From contig NZ_WHUV01000001.1 of the NCBI RefSeq assembly GCF_009380155.1, positions 558,001 through 622,000 of the forward strand: 64,000 bases of DNA, written 5' to 3'. Both the position numbers and the translations under genes were made by a program. How positions within the stretch are numbered: position 1 is the first letter of the stretch; every line of letters begins with the position of its first letter. Under the pieces are notes generated by a model, which worked only from the letters and a program-made list of their open reading frames with translations, was not told where the DNA came from and searched no databases. The DNA is from Pseudomonas piscis (lineage in GTDB: Bacteria > Pseudomonadota > Gammaproteobacteria > Pseudomonadales > Pseudomonadaceae). Below, one piece after another: positions 45,800 through 54,168 of this stretch.

Positions 45800-45843
45800 T
45801 GAAGAGACTCTTATTGGAAAGCTGCAGTAAAAATACCCGGCGT

Positions 45844-45878
45844 GTATCTGACGGACGTCAGCAACGTATGACAGATAC
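45844..45878. promoter_or_regulatory. Nested palindromes upstream of psdR
   Basis: GTATCTG (45844-45850) ... CAGATAC (45872-45878) flank CTGACG-GA-CGTCAG (45848-45861). About 45-80 bp upstream of the psdR start; candidate autoregulatory operator. Confidence 0.45.
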
Positions 45879-45968
45879 ATGACGGGGCCGTCACTGTAAC
45901 ATCACCTTGCTGGTTGGATTCATACACAACGACGCGAGTTTTCCTAATTCGCCAGACGACAGGTAGAA

Positions 45969-46012
45969 ACGCAAAACGGCGACCACGTTTGCACGGGGCC
46001 GCCGTTTTGCGT
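45969..46012 (-). terminator. Long hairpin after the SIMPL-domain gene
   Basis: ACGCAAAACGGCG and CGCCGTTTTGCGT, a perfect 13-bp stem with an 18-base loop, 15 bases after the stop; TTTC follows on the minus strand. Confidence 0.6.
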
Positions 46013-46026
46013 GGTTGATGCGTGGC

Positions 46027-46746
46027 TTATTGCATCAGCACTTCGATGGCGCCGTCGGCGGTCATGTTGACCTTGCTGGTTCCGGCTTCGACTTCCGGGG
46101 TGACGGAAGAGGAAGCGAAGTCCGCACCGGCGGCCTTCATCATCGGTGCGCGCAGGTAGGGCTGTGGATAGCCGTTGCTGTTGAGGTTCAGGTTGACGAT
46201 CTTGTAGCCCTTGCCACCCAGGGCCTCGGTCGCCAGCTGGGCCCGGGCCTTGAATGCCTGGACCGCGTCCTTGAGCAGGGCATCCTCGCTGGCTTTGCGG
46301 GTCGCAGGGGCGATGGCGAAGTCCATGCCGTCCATCTTCAGGTCGGTCAAGAGTTCGCCGGTCAGCTTGGACAGGGCGGCGAAGTTGGAGCTTTCCAGGC
46401 GCAGTTCCGCGCGCTCGCGCCAGCCGGTGATCTTCTGGCCCTTGCTGTCGTAGATCGGGTAGCTGTTGCGGCTACCCTGGCTCAGGGTCACTTCCTTGAC
46501 CTGGCGCGCCTGTTCCAGGGCCTTGTTCATGGTGGTGCTGATTTCTGCCGCCAGCTTGGCTGGATCGGAGTTCTGCGACTCGCTATAGAGGGTCACGATC
46601 ATCAGGTCCCGGGCCACTTCCTGGCTGGCTTCGGCGCGCAGGGAAACCTGGTTGTAATGCAATTCATCGGCGGCCAGGGCAGGCAGGCTGGTGAGGGTGC
46701 CGGCGCCAAGGGCCAGAAGGGCGACGCTGCGAGTGAAAGGCTGCAT
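46027..46746 (-). CDS. SIMPL (DUF541) domain periplasmic protein
   Basis: 239 residues. Signal peptide MQPFTRSVALLALGAGTLTS, cut near PALAAD. The rest is one SIMPL/DUF541 domain (YNQVSLRAEASQEVARDLMI, then repeated beta-alpha segments, WRERAELRLESSNFAALSKL). Family members (e.g. E. coli YggE) are periplasmic and linked to oxidative stress, though the mechanism is not known. It lies divergently next to roxSR as in P. aeruginosa (PA4495-PA4493). Confidence 0.85.
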   Translation of the reverse strand: MQPFTRSVALLALGAGTLTSLPALAADELHYNQVSLRAEASQEVARDLMIVTLYSESQNSDPAKLAAEISTTMNKALEQARQVKEVTLSQGSRNSYPIYDSKGQKITGWRERAELRLESSNFAALSKLTGELLTDLKMDGMDFAIAPATRKASEDALLKDAVQAFKARAQLATEALGGKGYKIVNLNLNSNGYPQPYLRAPMMKAAGADFASSSVTPEVEAGTSKVNMTADGAIEVLMQ

Positions 46747-47002
46747 GGGATCTCCTTGAGTGCAGTCCGCAAGCCGAAAGTTCGCGCCTGCGTGAGCGAT
46801 ATGACTCTAGCTTTTATTCCCAGTTGCACCCATTACAACTTTGATACACCTTGGCCTCCCTTATTCCGGGACTTGTGCTTGTAGCTCAAAGCTTGCCGCT
46901 TGCCGCTGCTTTTCCTGTGGCGCTTTGCCGCAGTTTGCCTGCGTTGGGGGCTGCTTGGTTATACTCCCGCCGATTGCCCTGGAGCGCTCATCAGGAGAGC
47001 TC

Positions 47003-48265
47003 ATGCTCGCCCCCGTAAAATTGCTGTCTGCAACTCGCCAGAACCTCTGGCGCCTGACCTTCATCCGCACCCTGGTTCTGGCCGCTCAGGCCGGTTCGGT
47101 GGGGCTTGCCTACTGGCTCGACCTGCTGCCGCTGCCCTGGTTGCAACTGGGCATCACCCTGGTGTTCTCCATGGTGCTGTGTGCCTTCACCGCCATCCGT
47201 TTGCGCACCTCATGGCCGGTGACGGAGCTGGAATATGCCCTGCAACTGGCTTGCGATCTATTTATCCACAGCGTGCTGCTGTATTTCTCCGGCGGCTCCA
47301 CCAATCCTTTCGTCTCCTATTACCTGGTGCCCCTGACCATCGCCGCGGTGACCCTGCCCTGGCGCTATTCGGTGGCACTCTCCGGGATTGCCCTGGCCCT
47401 CTATACCCTGTTGCTAGCGTGGTTCTATCCCTTGCAGACCCTGCCCATCGCCCGCGAGAACCTGCAGGTCTACGGCATGTGGCTGAGCTTTGCCCTGGCC
47501 GCGGCGGTGATCACCTTCTTTGCCGCACGGATGGCCGAGGAGCTGCGGCGCCAGGAAGAACTGCGGGCGATCCGCCGCGAGGAAGGGCTGCGCGACCAGC
47601 AGTTGCTGGCCGTGGCCACCCAGGCCGCCGGCGCCGCCCATGAGTTGGGTACGCCGCTGGCGACCATGAGCGTGTTGCTCAAGGAAATGCGCCAGGACCA
47701 TCCCGATCCGTTGTTGCAGGATGACCTCAGCGTGCTCCAGGACCAGGTCAAGCTGTGCAAGGAAACCTTGCAGCAACTGGTACGTGCCGCCGAAGCCAAT
47801 CGGCGGATGGCGGTAGAGATGCAGGATGTGACCCAGTGGCTCGACGAAGCCCTGAACCGTTGGCACCTGATGCGTCCTGAGGCCAGCTATCGTTTCCACC
47901 TGCTGGGCCAGGGCCCGATGCCACGCCTGGCACCGCCGCCGGACCTGACCCAGGCGCTGCTGAACTTGCTCAACAATGCCGCCGATGCCTGCCCCGAAGG
48001 CCTGGAGGTACGCCTGGACTGGAATGCGGAAGACCTGACCATCAGTATCCGCGACCACGGCGCCGGAGTACCCTTGGCCATCGCCGAGCAGATTGGCAAA
48101 CCGTTTTTTACCACCAAGGGCAAAGGTTTCGGCCTGGGCCTGTTCTTGAGCAAGGCCAGCGTGACCCGCGCTGGTGGCTCAGTAAAACTCTACAGTCATG
48201 AGGAAGGCGGTACGCTCACCGAGCTGCGCCTGCCCCGTGCCGCCCGAGGAGACGACCATGAGTGA
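47003..48265 (+). CDS. roxS: Redox sensor histidine kinase RoxS (RegB/PrrB family)
   Basis: 420 residues, inner membrane. ATG 47003 (MLAPVKLLSATRQNLWRLTF) with AGGAG 6 bases upstream; upstream open frame rejected. Six hydrophobic helices (about 25-180) contain the quinone-sensing loop FSGGSTNPFVSYYL characteristic of RegB. H-box AAGAAHELGTPLATM with H213; ATPase boxes LLNLLNNAADACP, IRDHGAGVP and TTKGKGFGLGLFLSK. It senses respiratory quinone redox state and phosphorylates RoxR, tuning terminal oxidases (e.g. the cyanide-insensitive oxidase). Confidence 0.92.
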   Translation: MLAPVKLLSATRQNLWRLTFIRTLVLAAQAGSVGLAYWLDLLPLPWLQLGITLVFSMVLCAFTAIRLRTSWPVTELEYALQLACDLFIHSVLLYFSGGSTNPFVSYYLVPLTIAAVTLPWRYSVALSGIALALYTLLLAWFYPLQTLPIARENLQVYGMWLSFALAAAVITFFAARMAEELRRQEELRAIRREEGLRDQQLLAVATQAAGAAHELGTPLATMSVLLKEMRQDHPDPLLQDDLSVLQDQVKLCKETLQQLVRAAEANRRMAVEMQDVTQWLDEALNRWHLMRPEASYRFHLLGQGPMPRLAPPPDLTQALLNLLNNAADACPEGLEVRLDWNAEDLTISIRDHGAGVPLAIAEQIGKPFFTTKGKGFGLGLFLSKASVTRAGGSVKLYSHEEGGTLTELRLPRAARGDDHE

Positions 48266-48818
48266 AGAGAACCAAGTCGAAGGCGAGGAACTGCCGCACC
48301 TGTTGCTGGTGGATGATGACGCTACCTTTACCCGCGTGATGGCGCGAGCCATGAGCCGTCGAGGCTTTCGCGTCAGCACCGCGGGTTCCGCCGAAGAGGG
48401 CCTGGCGCTGGCCCAGCAGGACCTGCCGGACTATGCCGCGCTGGACCTGAAGATGGACGGCGATTCCGGCCTGGTGCTGCTGCCCAAGCTGCTGGAACTG
48501 GACCCGGAGATGCGAGTGCTGATCCTCACCGGCTACTCGAGCATCGCCACCGCGGTGGAGGCGATCAAGCGCGGCGCCTGCAATTACCTGTGCAAGCCGG
48601 CGGACGCCGACGATGTACTGGCGGCGCTGCTGTCCGAGCATGCCGACCTCGACACCCTGGTGCCGGAAAACCCGATGTCGGTGGACCGCCTGCAGTGGGA
48701 GCACATCCAGCGGGTGCTGACCGAGCACGAAGGCAACATCTCCGCCACTGCCCGGGCCCTGGGCATGCACCGCCGTACCTTGCAGCGCAAGCTGCAGAAG
48801 CGCCCCGTCCGCCGCTGA
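48258..48818 (+). CDS. roxR: Redox response regulator RoxR (RegA/PrrA family)
   Basis: 186 residues. Receiver domain with acidic pair in LLLVDDDATF (about 18-21), phosphoacceptor D63 in AALDLKMDGDSG, and K in YLCKPAD. Fis-type helix-turn-helix at the C terminus (EGNISATARALGMHRRTLQR). ATG 48258 overlaps the roxS stop by 8 bases, so the pair is translationally coupled. Confidence 0.92.
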   Translation: MSEENQVEGEELPHLLLVDDDATFTRVMARAMSRRGFRVSTAGSAEEGLALAQQDLPDYAALDLKMDGDSGLVLLPKLLELDPEMRVLILTGYSSIATAVEAIKRGACNYLCKPADADDVLAALLSEHADLDTLVPENPMSVDRLQWEHIQRVLTEHEGNISATARALGMHRRTLQRKLQKRPVRR

Positions 48819-48850
48819 TCCGCGCCGGGCGCCGTGTCCTCCAGGACAGG

Positions 48851-48895
48851 TGAAAAAGCGAGCCGATCGACTATGATCGGCTCGATGCTTTCCCC
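48851..48895 (+). terminator. Terminator after roxR
   Basis: CGAGCCGATC-GACTAT-GATCGGCTCG, perfect 10-bp stem, 40 bases after the stop, followed by ATGCTTTCCC. Confidence 0.6.
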
Positions 48896-48913
48896 CCTCT
48901 CAATCGAGCTCCA

Positions 48914-50644
48914 ATGATGAATCAGAACGCTGAATACTCTGCGGTCAACGATGCCGTGCGCGGGCAATTCTTCCGTCGGGTGTGGGCCATGACCGTGCCC
49001 TACTGGCGCAGCGAGGAAAAGGGCAAGGCCTGGCTGCTGCTGATCGCGGTGATCGGCTTGTCGCTGTTCAGCGTAGCCATCTCGGTGTGGATCAACAGCT
49101 GGTACAAGGATTTCTACAACGCCTTGCAGAAGAAGGACGAAGCGGCATTCTGGCACCTGATCCTGTATTTCTGCGGCATTGCCGCGGTGGCGATCCTGGG
49201 CGCGGTGTACCGCCTGTACCTGACCCAGATGCTGACCATCCGCTGGCGGGCCTGGCTCACCGAGAAGCACTTCGCCCGTTGGCTGGACAACAAGAACTAC
49301 TACCAGCTGGAGCAGGGCGGTTATACCGACAACCCCGACCAGCGGATTTCCGAGGACCTCAACAGCTTCACCACCAACACCCTGGCGCTGGGCCTGGGGC
49401 TGATCCGCAACCTGGTCAGCCTGGTGTCCTTTTCCATCATCCTCTGGGGCGTGTCCGGCAGCATCGAGGTGCTGGGCTATACCATTCCCGGCTACATGTT
49501 CTGGTGCGCCCTGGTGTACGCCCTGGTCGGCAGCTGGCTGACCCACCTGATCGGGCGCCGGTTGATCGGCCTGAACAACCAGCAGCAACGTTTCGAGGCC
49601 GACCTGCGTTTCTCCATGGTGCGGGTCCGGGAAAACGCCGAGAGCATTGCCCTGTATGACGGCGAGAAGAATGAGAACCAGCGCCTGAGCAGTCGTTTCG
49701 GCAAGGTCTGGCACAACTTCTGGGACATCATGAAGGTATCCAAGCGCCTGACCTTCTTCACGGCCGGTTATGGCCAGATCGCGATCATCTTCCCGTTCAT
49801 CGTCGCGGCCCCACGTTACTTCGCCGGCAAGATCGAGCTGGGCGAGCTGATGCAGATCAACTCGGCCTTCGGCAACGTCCAGGAGAACTTCAGCTGGTTC
49901 ATCACGGCCTATTCCGACCTCGCAGCCTGGCGCGCCACCTGCGACCGTCTGCTGAGTTTCCGCCAGGCCATGAGCGACAACGAGGAACGCCCCCCGGCCA
50001 TCGACGTGCAAACCGAGGGCAAGCAGCTGCAAGTGCATGACCTGGGCCTGGACCTGGCCGATGGCCGGCACCTGCTGGCCGGTGCGCAGATGACCGTGAG
50101 CCCGGGCGAGCGGCTGATGCTCAGCGGTCGCTCCGGCAGTGGCAAGAGCACCCTGCTGCGGGCCATGGGACGCCTGTGGCCGGCGGGCCACGGCAATATC
50201 CGCTTGCCGGACCAGCGTGCGCTGTTCCTGCCGCAAAAACCCTACCTGCCCATTGGCAGCCTGCGTGAGGCCCTGAGTTATCCACAAGCGGGCGACAGCT
50301 ATGCCCAGGAGCGCTACGAGCAAGTGCTGGATACTTGCCGTTTGGCGCATCTGGTACCGCGCCTGGATGAGCCCAATCACTGGCAGCGCATGCTTTCTCC
50401 GGGCGAACAGCAGCGCCTGGCCTTTGCCCGGGCGCTGTTGTATGCACCGCAGTGGCTGTACATGGACGAGGCCACCTCGGCCATGGATGAAGAAGACGAA
50501 GCAGCGTTGTACCAGGCGTTGATCGACCAGCTGCCGGGGTTGAGCATCGTCAGTGTCGGCCACCGCAGCAGCCTCAAGCGTTTCCATCCGCGGCATGTTC
50601 GCATCGACCAGGGCCAGCTGGTGGAGCAGCCCCTGAGCGCCTGA
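48914..50644 (+). CDS. SbmA/BacA-like ABC transporter, permease fused to ATPase (YddA type)
   Basis: 576 residues. N-terminal SbmA/BacA-like membrane domain with about six helices (GLSLFSVAISVWINSWYKDF; WLTEKHFARWLDNKNYYQLE; NPDQRISEDL). C-terminal ATPase from about 385: Walker A LSGRSGSGKSTLLRA, signature LSPGEQQRLAFAR, Walker B WLYMDEATSAMDEED, switch VGHRSS. Related proteins (YddA, Rv1819c, ABCD family) move peptides, antibiotics or cobalamin/fatty acyl groups, so direction and cargo are uncertain. ATG 48914 or 48917. Confidence 0.85.
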   Translation: MMNQNAEYSAVNDAVRGQFFRRVWAMTVPYWRSEEKGKAWLLLIAVIGLSLFSVAISVWINSWYKDFYNALQKKDEAAFWHLILYFCGIAAVAILGAVYRLYLTQMLTIRWRAWLTEKHFARWLDNKNYYQLEQGGYTDNPDQRISEDLNSFTTNTLALGLGLIRNLVSLVSFSIILWGVSGSIEVLGYTIPGYMFWCALVYALVGSWLTHLIGRRLIGLNNQQQRFEADLRFSMVRVRENAESIALYDGEKNENQRLSSRFGKVWHNFWDIMKVSKRLTFFTAGYGQIAIIFPFIVAAPRYFAGKIELGELMQINSAFGNVQENFSWFITAYSDLAAWRATCDRLLSFRQAMSDNEERPPAIDVQTEGKQLQVHDLGLDLADGRHLLAGAQMTVSPGERLMLSGRSGSGKSTLLRAMGRLWPAGHGNIRLPDQRALFLPQKPYLPIGSLREALSYPQAGDSYAQERYEQVLDTCRLAHLVPRLDEPNHWQRMLSPGEQQRLAFARALLYAPQWLYMDEATSAMDEEDEAALYQALIDQLPGLSIVSVGHRSSLKRFHPRHVRIDQGQLVEQPLSA

Positions 50645-50662
50645 TCACCGTCCGGATGTAAG

Positions 50663-50702
50663 AAGGCCCGCCCGGCAGTAGCTGCCGGGCGGGCCTTTTT
50701 TT
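50663..50702. terminator. Rho-independent terminator between convergent genes
   Basis: AAGGCCCGCCCGGCAG-TAG-CTGCCGGGCGGGCCTT, 16-bp stem, then T-run. Confidence 0.93.
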
Positions 50703-50710
50703 CGCGGGTG

Positions 50711-50902
50711 TCAGCCGTTCTTGAGGATAGTGCGGTCGACTCGCACCGCCAGCTGGCCGCTGCCCGGCTTGGCGTTGAAGGCCACGTTGCCGCGTTCGTC
50801 GACGCTGGCCCGGGCGATGGGCGCGCCGTTGAGCAGCAGCTCCAGCGGAGCGCCCTTGAGGGATTGGCCGGAGGCCAGTTGCAGGTTCAGATTGATAGCC
50901 AT
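50711..50902 (-). CDS. 63-aa hypothetical protein, partner of the phospholipase-like gene
   Basis: 63 residues, start MAINLNLQLASGQSLKGAPL, AAGGA upstream. No signal peptide or membrane segment. Alternating hydrophobics with Gly turns (LELLLNGAPIARASVDERGN, VAFNAKPGSGQLAVRVDRTI) suggest a single small beta-sandwich. It follows the 545-aa gene after 13 bases and shares the LexA-controlled promoter. It could be a chaperone, inhibitor or carrier of its neighbour; this is inference. I do not recognise the family. Confidence 0.7.
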   Translation of the reverse strand: MAINLNLQLASGQSLKGAPLELLLNGAPIARASVDERGNVAFNAKPGSGQLAVRVDRTILKNG

Positions 50903-50915
50903 GGTGATGTCCTTG

Positions 50916-52553
50916 TCAGGCGTTGCGGTCGATGAAGCGGGTGGCGTTCTTGTCGATGGAGCCGATCAGCTCCGGTGAGCCGCCACGGAACTGGCGGAAC
51001 ACATTGCGCCCGCTGGCGCCGCTGTTGCTGGTGCCGGCCGGGATCGCCAGGGTCGGCTGGAAGCTGTCGCCGAGCTCGACATAGGCCGACCAGGGGCCGA
51101 TGTACGACTCGTTCAAGCCATTGGTTTCGCTGACGGCGTAGCGCACCGCGTGGCCTGGCAGCCAGTTCGGTTCGCTGGGGGTGTGGCTCTGCCAGCCATC
51201 GGCGACGATCGAAGGCATCGCACCGGGGGTTTCCAGGTAGCCCGCCGGCTTGTTGGGGCTGTAGTTCTTGAGCAGCAGGTAGGTGCTCCAGCCCCACCAG
51301 TTGTCGATGGTCTTGCTGTCGTTGAGGTTGTTGACGTCGCTGCGACGCAGCACCTGGTCGCCCTTGGTGACGAACAGTGGCGAGAAGTTGCCGCTCTTGG
51401 CGGCGTTCAGGTCCGGCGCCACTTTCAGCGCCGCATAGCTGGCCGGGGCCGGCAGGCTGCCGCTGAGGTAGCTGGCGAAGATCTCGTCGGCCGAGCGTTG
51501 GACCGCCAGTTTCACCAGCTGGCGATTGCGGTGGTCGACGCTGTCGAAATAGCGCTTGTCGCCGTAGGAGTGCCAGCGATCGCCCTGGGCGTTGCTGACA
51601 TTGAGGCCGAACTTGCTGTCCTCGTCATGCATGAAACGGGTGATCAACGAACCCAGGTCGCTGGGAGTGACCACAGCCGCTACTTGCTTGCGCGGCACTC
51701 GTACATGGCCGGCGGAGAACAGGTCGGTGAGGAAGTGGTCGGCGAAGGCGCTCATCGCATAGGCCAGTTCCAGTTGCTTGTCATCCGCGGTCTTGCCTGC
51801 CTGCACCGCTTGTTGCAGGGCGGCGGTATGGCCGGCGGTGTAGGCCGCCAGGGCCCATTCGCCGAAATGGTCGGCGTTGTTGGCGGCCAGCTTCAGGTAG
51901 CGGCCCAGGGGGAACAGCGCGGATACCGCGCTGCCACCGCCGGTGATCTTGTTCCATTCCTCGGACAGGCTGTCGCCGAGGGCGTCATAGGCCTCGTGGG
52001 GTTGCTTGCCGTCACGGATGGCCTGGTTGGCGGCGGCGATTTCCTTCTGCATCACGGCCAGGATCTGCCGGGCCTCGTCCTTGGAAGCGGGGAGCACAGC
52101 CAGGGAGTTGAACGCGGCGATGAAGCGTTGCACCCGTTCGGCCGGGGTCGCGCCATCGCAGATCGGCTGGTCGGGAATACCGTAGAAGTCACCGCCCAGG
52201 GCGACGACCTGGCCGTAGGTCAGGGCCAGGCCGTTGGGCAGGTGCAGTTCGACTTGCCAGGCAGGAATGGCGGGGGCGTCCTTGGCGAAACGCAGCAGGG
52301 TGCTGTCGCCGATGGCGGTGTGTTCGCCGCCTTCGAAACGCAGCGATGGCTTGCCCGGCGCTACGGGCTTTGGCTCACGGGGCAGGTGTTCCGGGCGGTG
52401 GTACTTGATGGTGTGGTGGCCGTCGGCGACCAGTACCAGGTTGTCGCCATCGCCGTTGATGGCGATGCCTTGTTCGGTGAACAGGCGGTCCAGGTCGGCG
52501 ATGATCTTGCCGGCATGTTGCGGTTGCTGCTTCTGTGCAGAGATTCCTGACAT
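50916..52553 (-). CDS. Zinc-dependent phospholipase C-like protein under LexA control
   Basis: 545 residues, AAGGAG before ATG 52553. FADHFLTDLFSAGHVRVPR (about residues 275-295) has the H-x3-D-x5-H spacing seen in zinc phospholipase C and S1/P1 nucleases (HYLGD....H), with further histidines in HFGEWALAAYTAGHTAAL. N-terminal 100 residues are beta-rich (GDNLVLVADGHHTIKYHRPE); the C-terminal part (WWGWSTYLLLKNYSPNKPAG) is of unknown fold. There is no Sec/Tat signal and no membrane helix, so release would need lysis or a dedicated exporter. Enzyme activity is inference. A near-perfect SOS box lies 40 bp upstream. Confidence 0.7.
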   Translation of the reverse strand: MSGISAQKQQPQHAGKIIADLDRLFTEQGIAINGDGDNLVLVADGHHTIKYHRPEHLPREPKPVAPGKPSLRFEGGEHTAIGDSTLLRFAKDAPAIPAWQVELHLPNGLALTYGQVVALGGDFYGIPDQPICDGATPAERVQRFIAAFNSLAVLPASKDEARQILAVMQKEIAAANQAIRDGKQPHEAYDALGDSLSEEWNKITGGGSAVSALFPLGRYLKLAANNADHFGEWALAAYTAGHTAALQQAVQAGKTADDKQLELAYAMSAFADHFLTDLFSAGHVRVPRKQVAAVVTPSDLGSLITRFMHDEDSKFGLNVSNAQGDRWHSYGDKRYFDSVDHRNRQLVKLAVQRSADEIFASYLSGSLPAPASYAALKVAPDLNAAKSGNFSPLFVTKGDQVLRRSDVNNLNDSKTIDNWWGWSTYLLLKNYSPNKPAGYLETPGAMPSIVADGWQSHTPSEPNWLPGHAVRYAVSETNGLNESYIGPWSAYVELGDSFQPTLAIPAGTSNSGASGRNVFRQFRGGSPELIGSIDKNATRFIDRNA

Positions 52554-52592
52554 TTCTAGCTCCTTGATATGTCATGGGTTATTTGAATTTAA

Positions 52593-52608
52593 CTGTATGT
52601 ATATACAG
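52593..52608 (-). promoter_or_regulatory. LexA (SOS) box
   Basis: CTGTATGTATATACAG differs from the CTG-(TA)5-CAG consensus at one base and lies within the larger palindrome AACTGTATGTATATACAGTT (52591-52610), about 40 bp upstream of the phospholipase-like gene. LexA would repress the two-gene operon until DNA damage. Confidence 0.85.
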
Positions 52609-52803
52609 TTGAAATCGAGAATAAACGAAAACCATTTCCCGTCAAGATGGCAAGCATTCGAAGCAGGATGTTTTTTCGCGTCGGCCGGAGTGATGGTTTG
52701 GCGAGGCCTCTGGCCCAAGGGTTGGCGGCTCGCTCCTCGAGCGGCCGCGGAATGATTGGATTACCATTGGCCGCCTTACGACAGGCTCAAGGTCCACCCG
52801 CCC

Positions 52804-53745
52804 ATGCTGGCCATCTTTTTCGAAACGCTGACGATCACCGCGCCCGTCTTCGCCATGCTGTTGCTGGGTCTGTTGCTCAAGCGGGTGGGCTGGATCAACG
52901 ACAACTTCATCCATACCGCCTCGGCCCTGGTGTTCAACGTCACCATGCCGGCGTTGCTGTTCCTGGGTATCGTCCACGCCGACCTGCGTTCGTCGCTCAA
53001 GCCCGGGGTGCTGGTGTATTTTTCCCTGGCCACCCTGGCGTGCTTCGCCCTGGCCTGGCTCTGGGCGATCTGGCGTTGTCCGCGGGAGGATCGCGGCATC
53101 TATACCCAGGGCGCGTTTCGCGGCAACAACGCGATCATCGGCCTGGCCCTGGCGGCCAGCATGTATGGCAGCTACGGCATTTCCCTGGGGGCGGTGCTGG
53201 CGGCGCTGGTGATCCTTTTCTACAACACCCTGTCGACCATCGTCCTGGCGGTCTACAGCCCGGTGATCAAGTCCGACCCCTGGAGCATCTTCAAGAACGT
53301 GATCAGCAATCCGCTGATCGTCAGCGTGCTGGTGGCCGGGTCATTCGCCTACTGGCAGATCGGCCTGCCTGGCTGGTTGCAGACCTCGGGCCAGTACCTG
53401 GCGCAGATGACCCTGCCGCTGGCGCTGATCTGCATCGGCGGCACCCTGTCCATGGCGGCCTTGCGCAACAGCGGGCGGATGGCTATCAGTTCCAGCTTGA
53501 TGAAGATGATCAGCCTGCCGGCGCTGGCGACTTTCGGCGCCTGGCTTTGCGGCTTTCGCGGGGCCGAACTGGGAATCCTGTTCCTGTACTTCGGCAGCCC
53601 CACCGCGGCGGCAAGCTTCGTCATGGCCCGGGCGGCCAACGGCAATCATGAACTGGCAGCGGCAATCATCGTCATCACCACGGTGATGGCGGCAGTGACC
53701 ACCAATATCGGGATCTTCCTGCTGCAGTGGGGAGGCTGGATCTAG
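52804..53745 (+). CDS. AEC-family transporter (auxin efflux carrier type)
   Basis: 313 residues, about ten membrane helices arranged as two inverted halves. GLLLKRVGWINDNFIHTASALVFNVTMPALLF and QGAFRGNNAIIGLALAASMYG are typical. Bacterial members export or import small carboxylates such as malonate or malate. ATG 52804 (MLAIFFETLTITAPVFAMLL); the preceding open frame is non-coding. It stands alone. Confidence 0.85.
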   Translation: MLAIFFETLTITAPVFAMLLLGLLLKRVGWINDNFIHTASALVFNVTMPALLFLGIVHADLRSSLKPGVLVYFSLATLACFALAWLWAIWRCPREDRGIYTQGAFRGNNAIIGLALAASMYGSYGISLGAVLAALVILFYNTLSTIVLAVYSPVIKSDPWSIFKNVISNPLIVSVLVAGSFAYWQIGLPGWLQTSGQYLAQMTLPLALICIGGTLSMAALRNSGRMAISSSLMKMISLPALATFGAWLCGFRGAELGILFLYFGSPTAAASFVMARAANGNHELAAAIIVITTVMAAVTTNIGIFLLQWGGWI

Positions 53746-53787
53746 GGGGGGGCACGCCGGCGCGCAGGGGCGACCGGCGACGAGATA

Positions 53788-54168
53788 TCACTGGTCTTGC
53801 TGGTAGGCGTCTATCACTTCCTGGGCGGCGCGAAAGGCATCGACGGCCGCCGGCACCCCGGCATACACCGCGCAGTGCAGCAGCGCTTCGCGAATCTCTT
53901 CGACAGTGCAGCCGTTGTTCAGCGCGCCGCGTACGTGGCCCTTGAGTTCCTGCGGGCACTTGAGGGCGGTCAGGGCCGCCAGGGTGATCAGGCTGCGGGT
54001 CTTGAGCGGCAGGCCTTCGCGGTTCCACACGCCTCCCCAGGCATGTTCGTTGACGAAGTCCTGCAAGGGTTGGCTGAACTCGGTGGCGTTGCCCAGGGCT
54101 CGGTCGACGAAGGCATCGCCCATCACCTGGCGACGCATCTGCAGACCGCTTTTATTGTTCTCGCTCAT
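53788..54168 (-). CDS. Carboxymuconolactone decarboxylase family protein (PcaC-like)
   Basis: 126 residues, the size of PcaC. VMGDAFVDRALGNATEF and FVNEHAWGGVWNREGLPLKTRSLITLAALTAL match gamma-carboxymuconolactone decarboxylases (W and H of EHAWGGVW). CPQELKGHVRGALNNGCTVEEIREALLHCAVY covers the helical core. No other protocatechuate gene lies here, so a peroxidase-like or unrelated role cannot be excluded. ATGA overlap with the antiporter gene upstream. Confidence 0.8.
   Translation of the reverse strand: MSENNKSGLQMRRQVMGDAFVDRALGNATEFSQPLQDFVNEHAWGGVWNREGLPLKTRSLITLAALTALKCPQELKGHVRGALNNGCTVEEIREALLHCAVYAGVPAAVDAFRAAQEVIDAYQQDQ

Noticed and set aside
53788..54168. PcaC-like gene as part of a protocatechuate pathway
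   Set aside because: No other pca gene lies nearby; it is in an operon with an antiporter and RlpA, so the symbol pcaC was not given.
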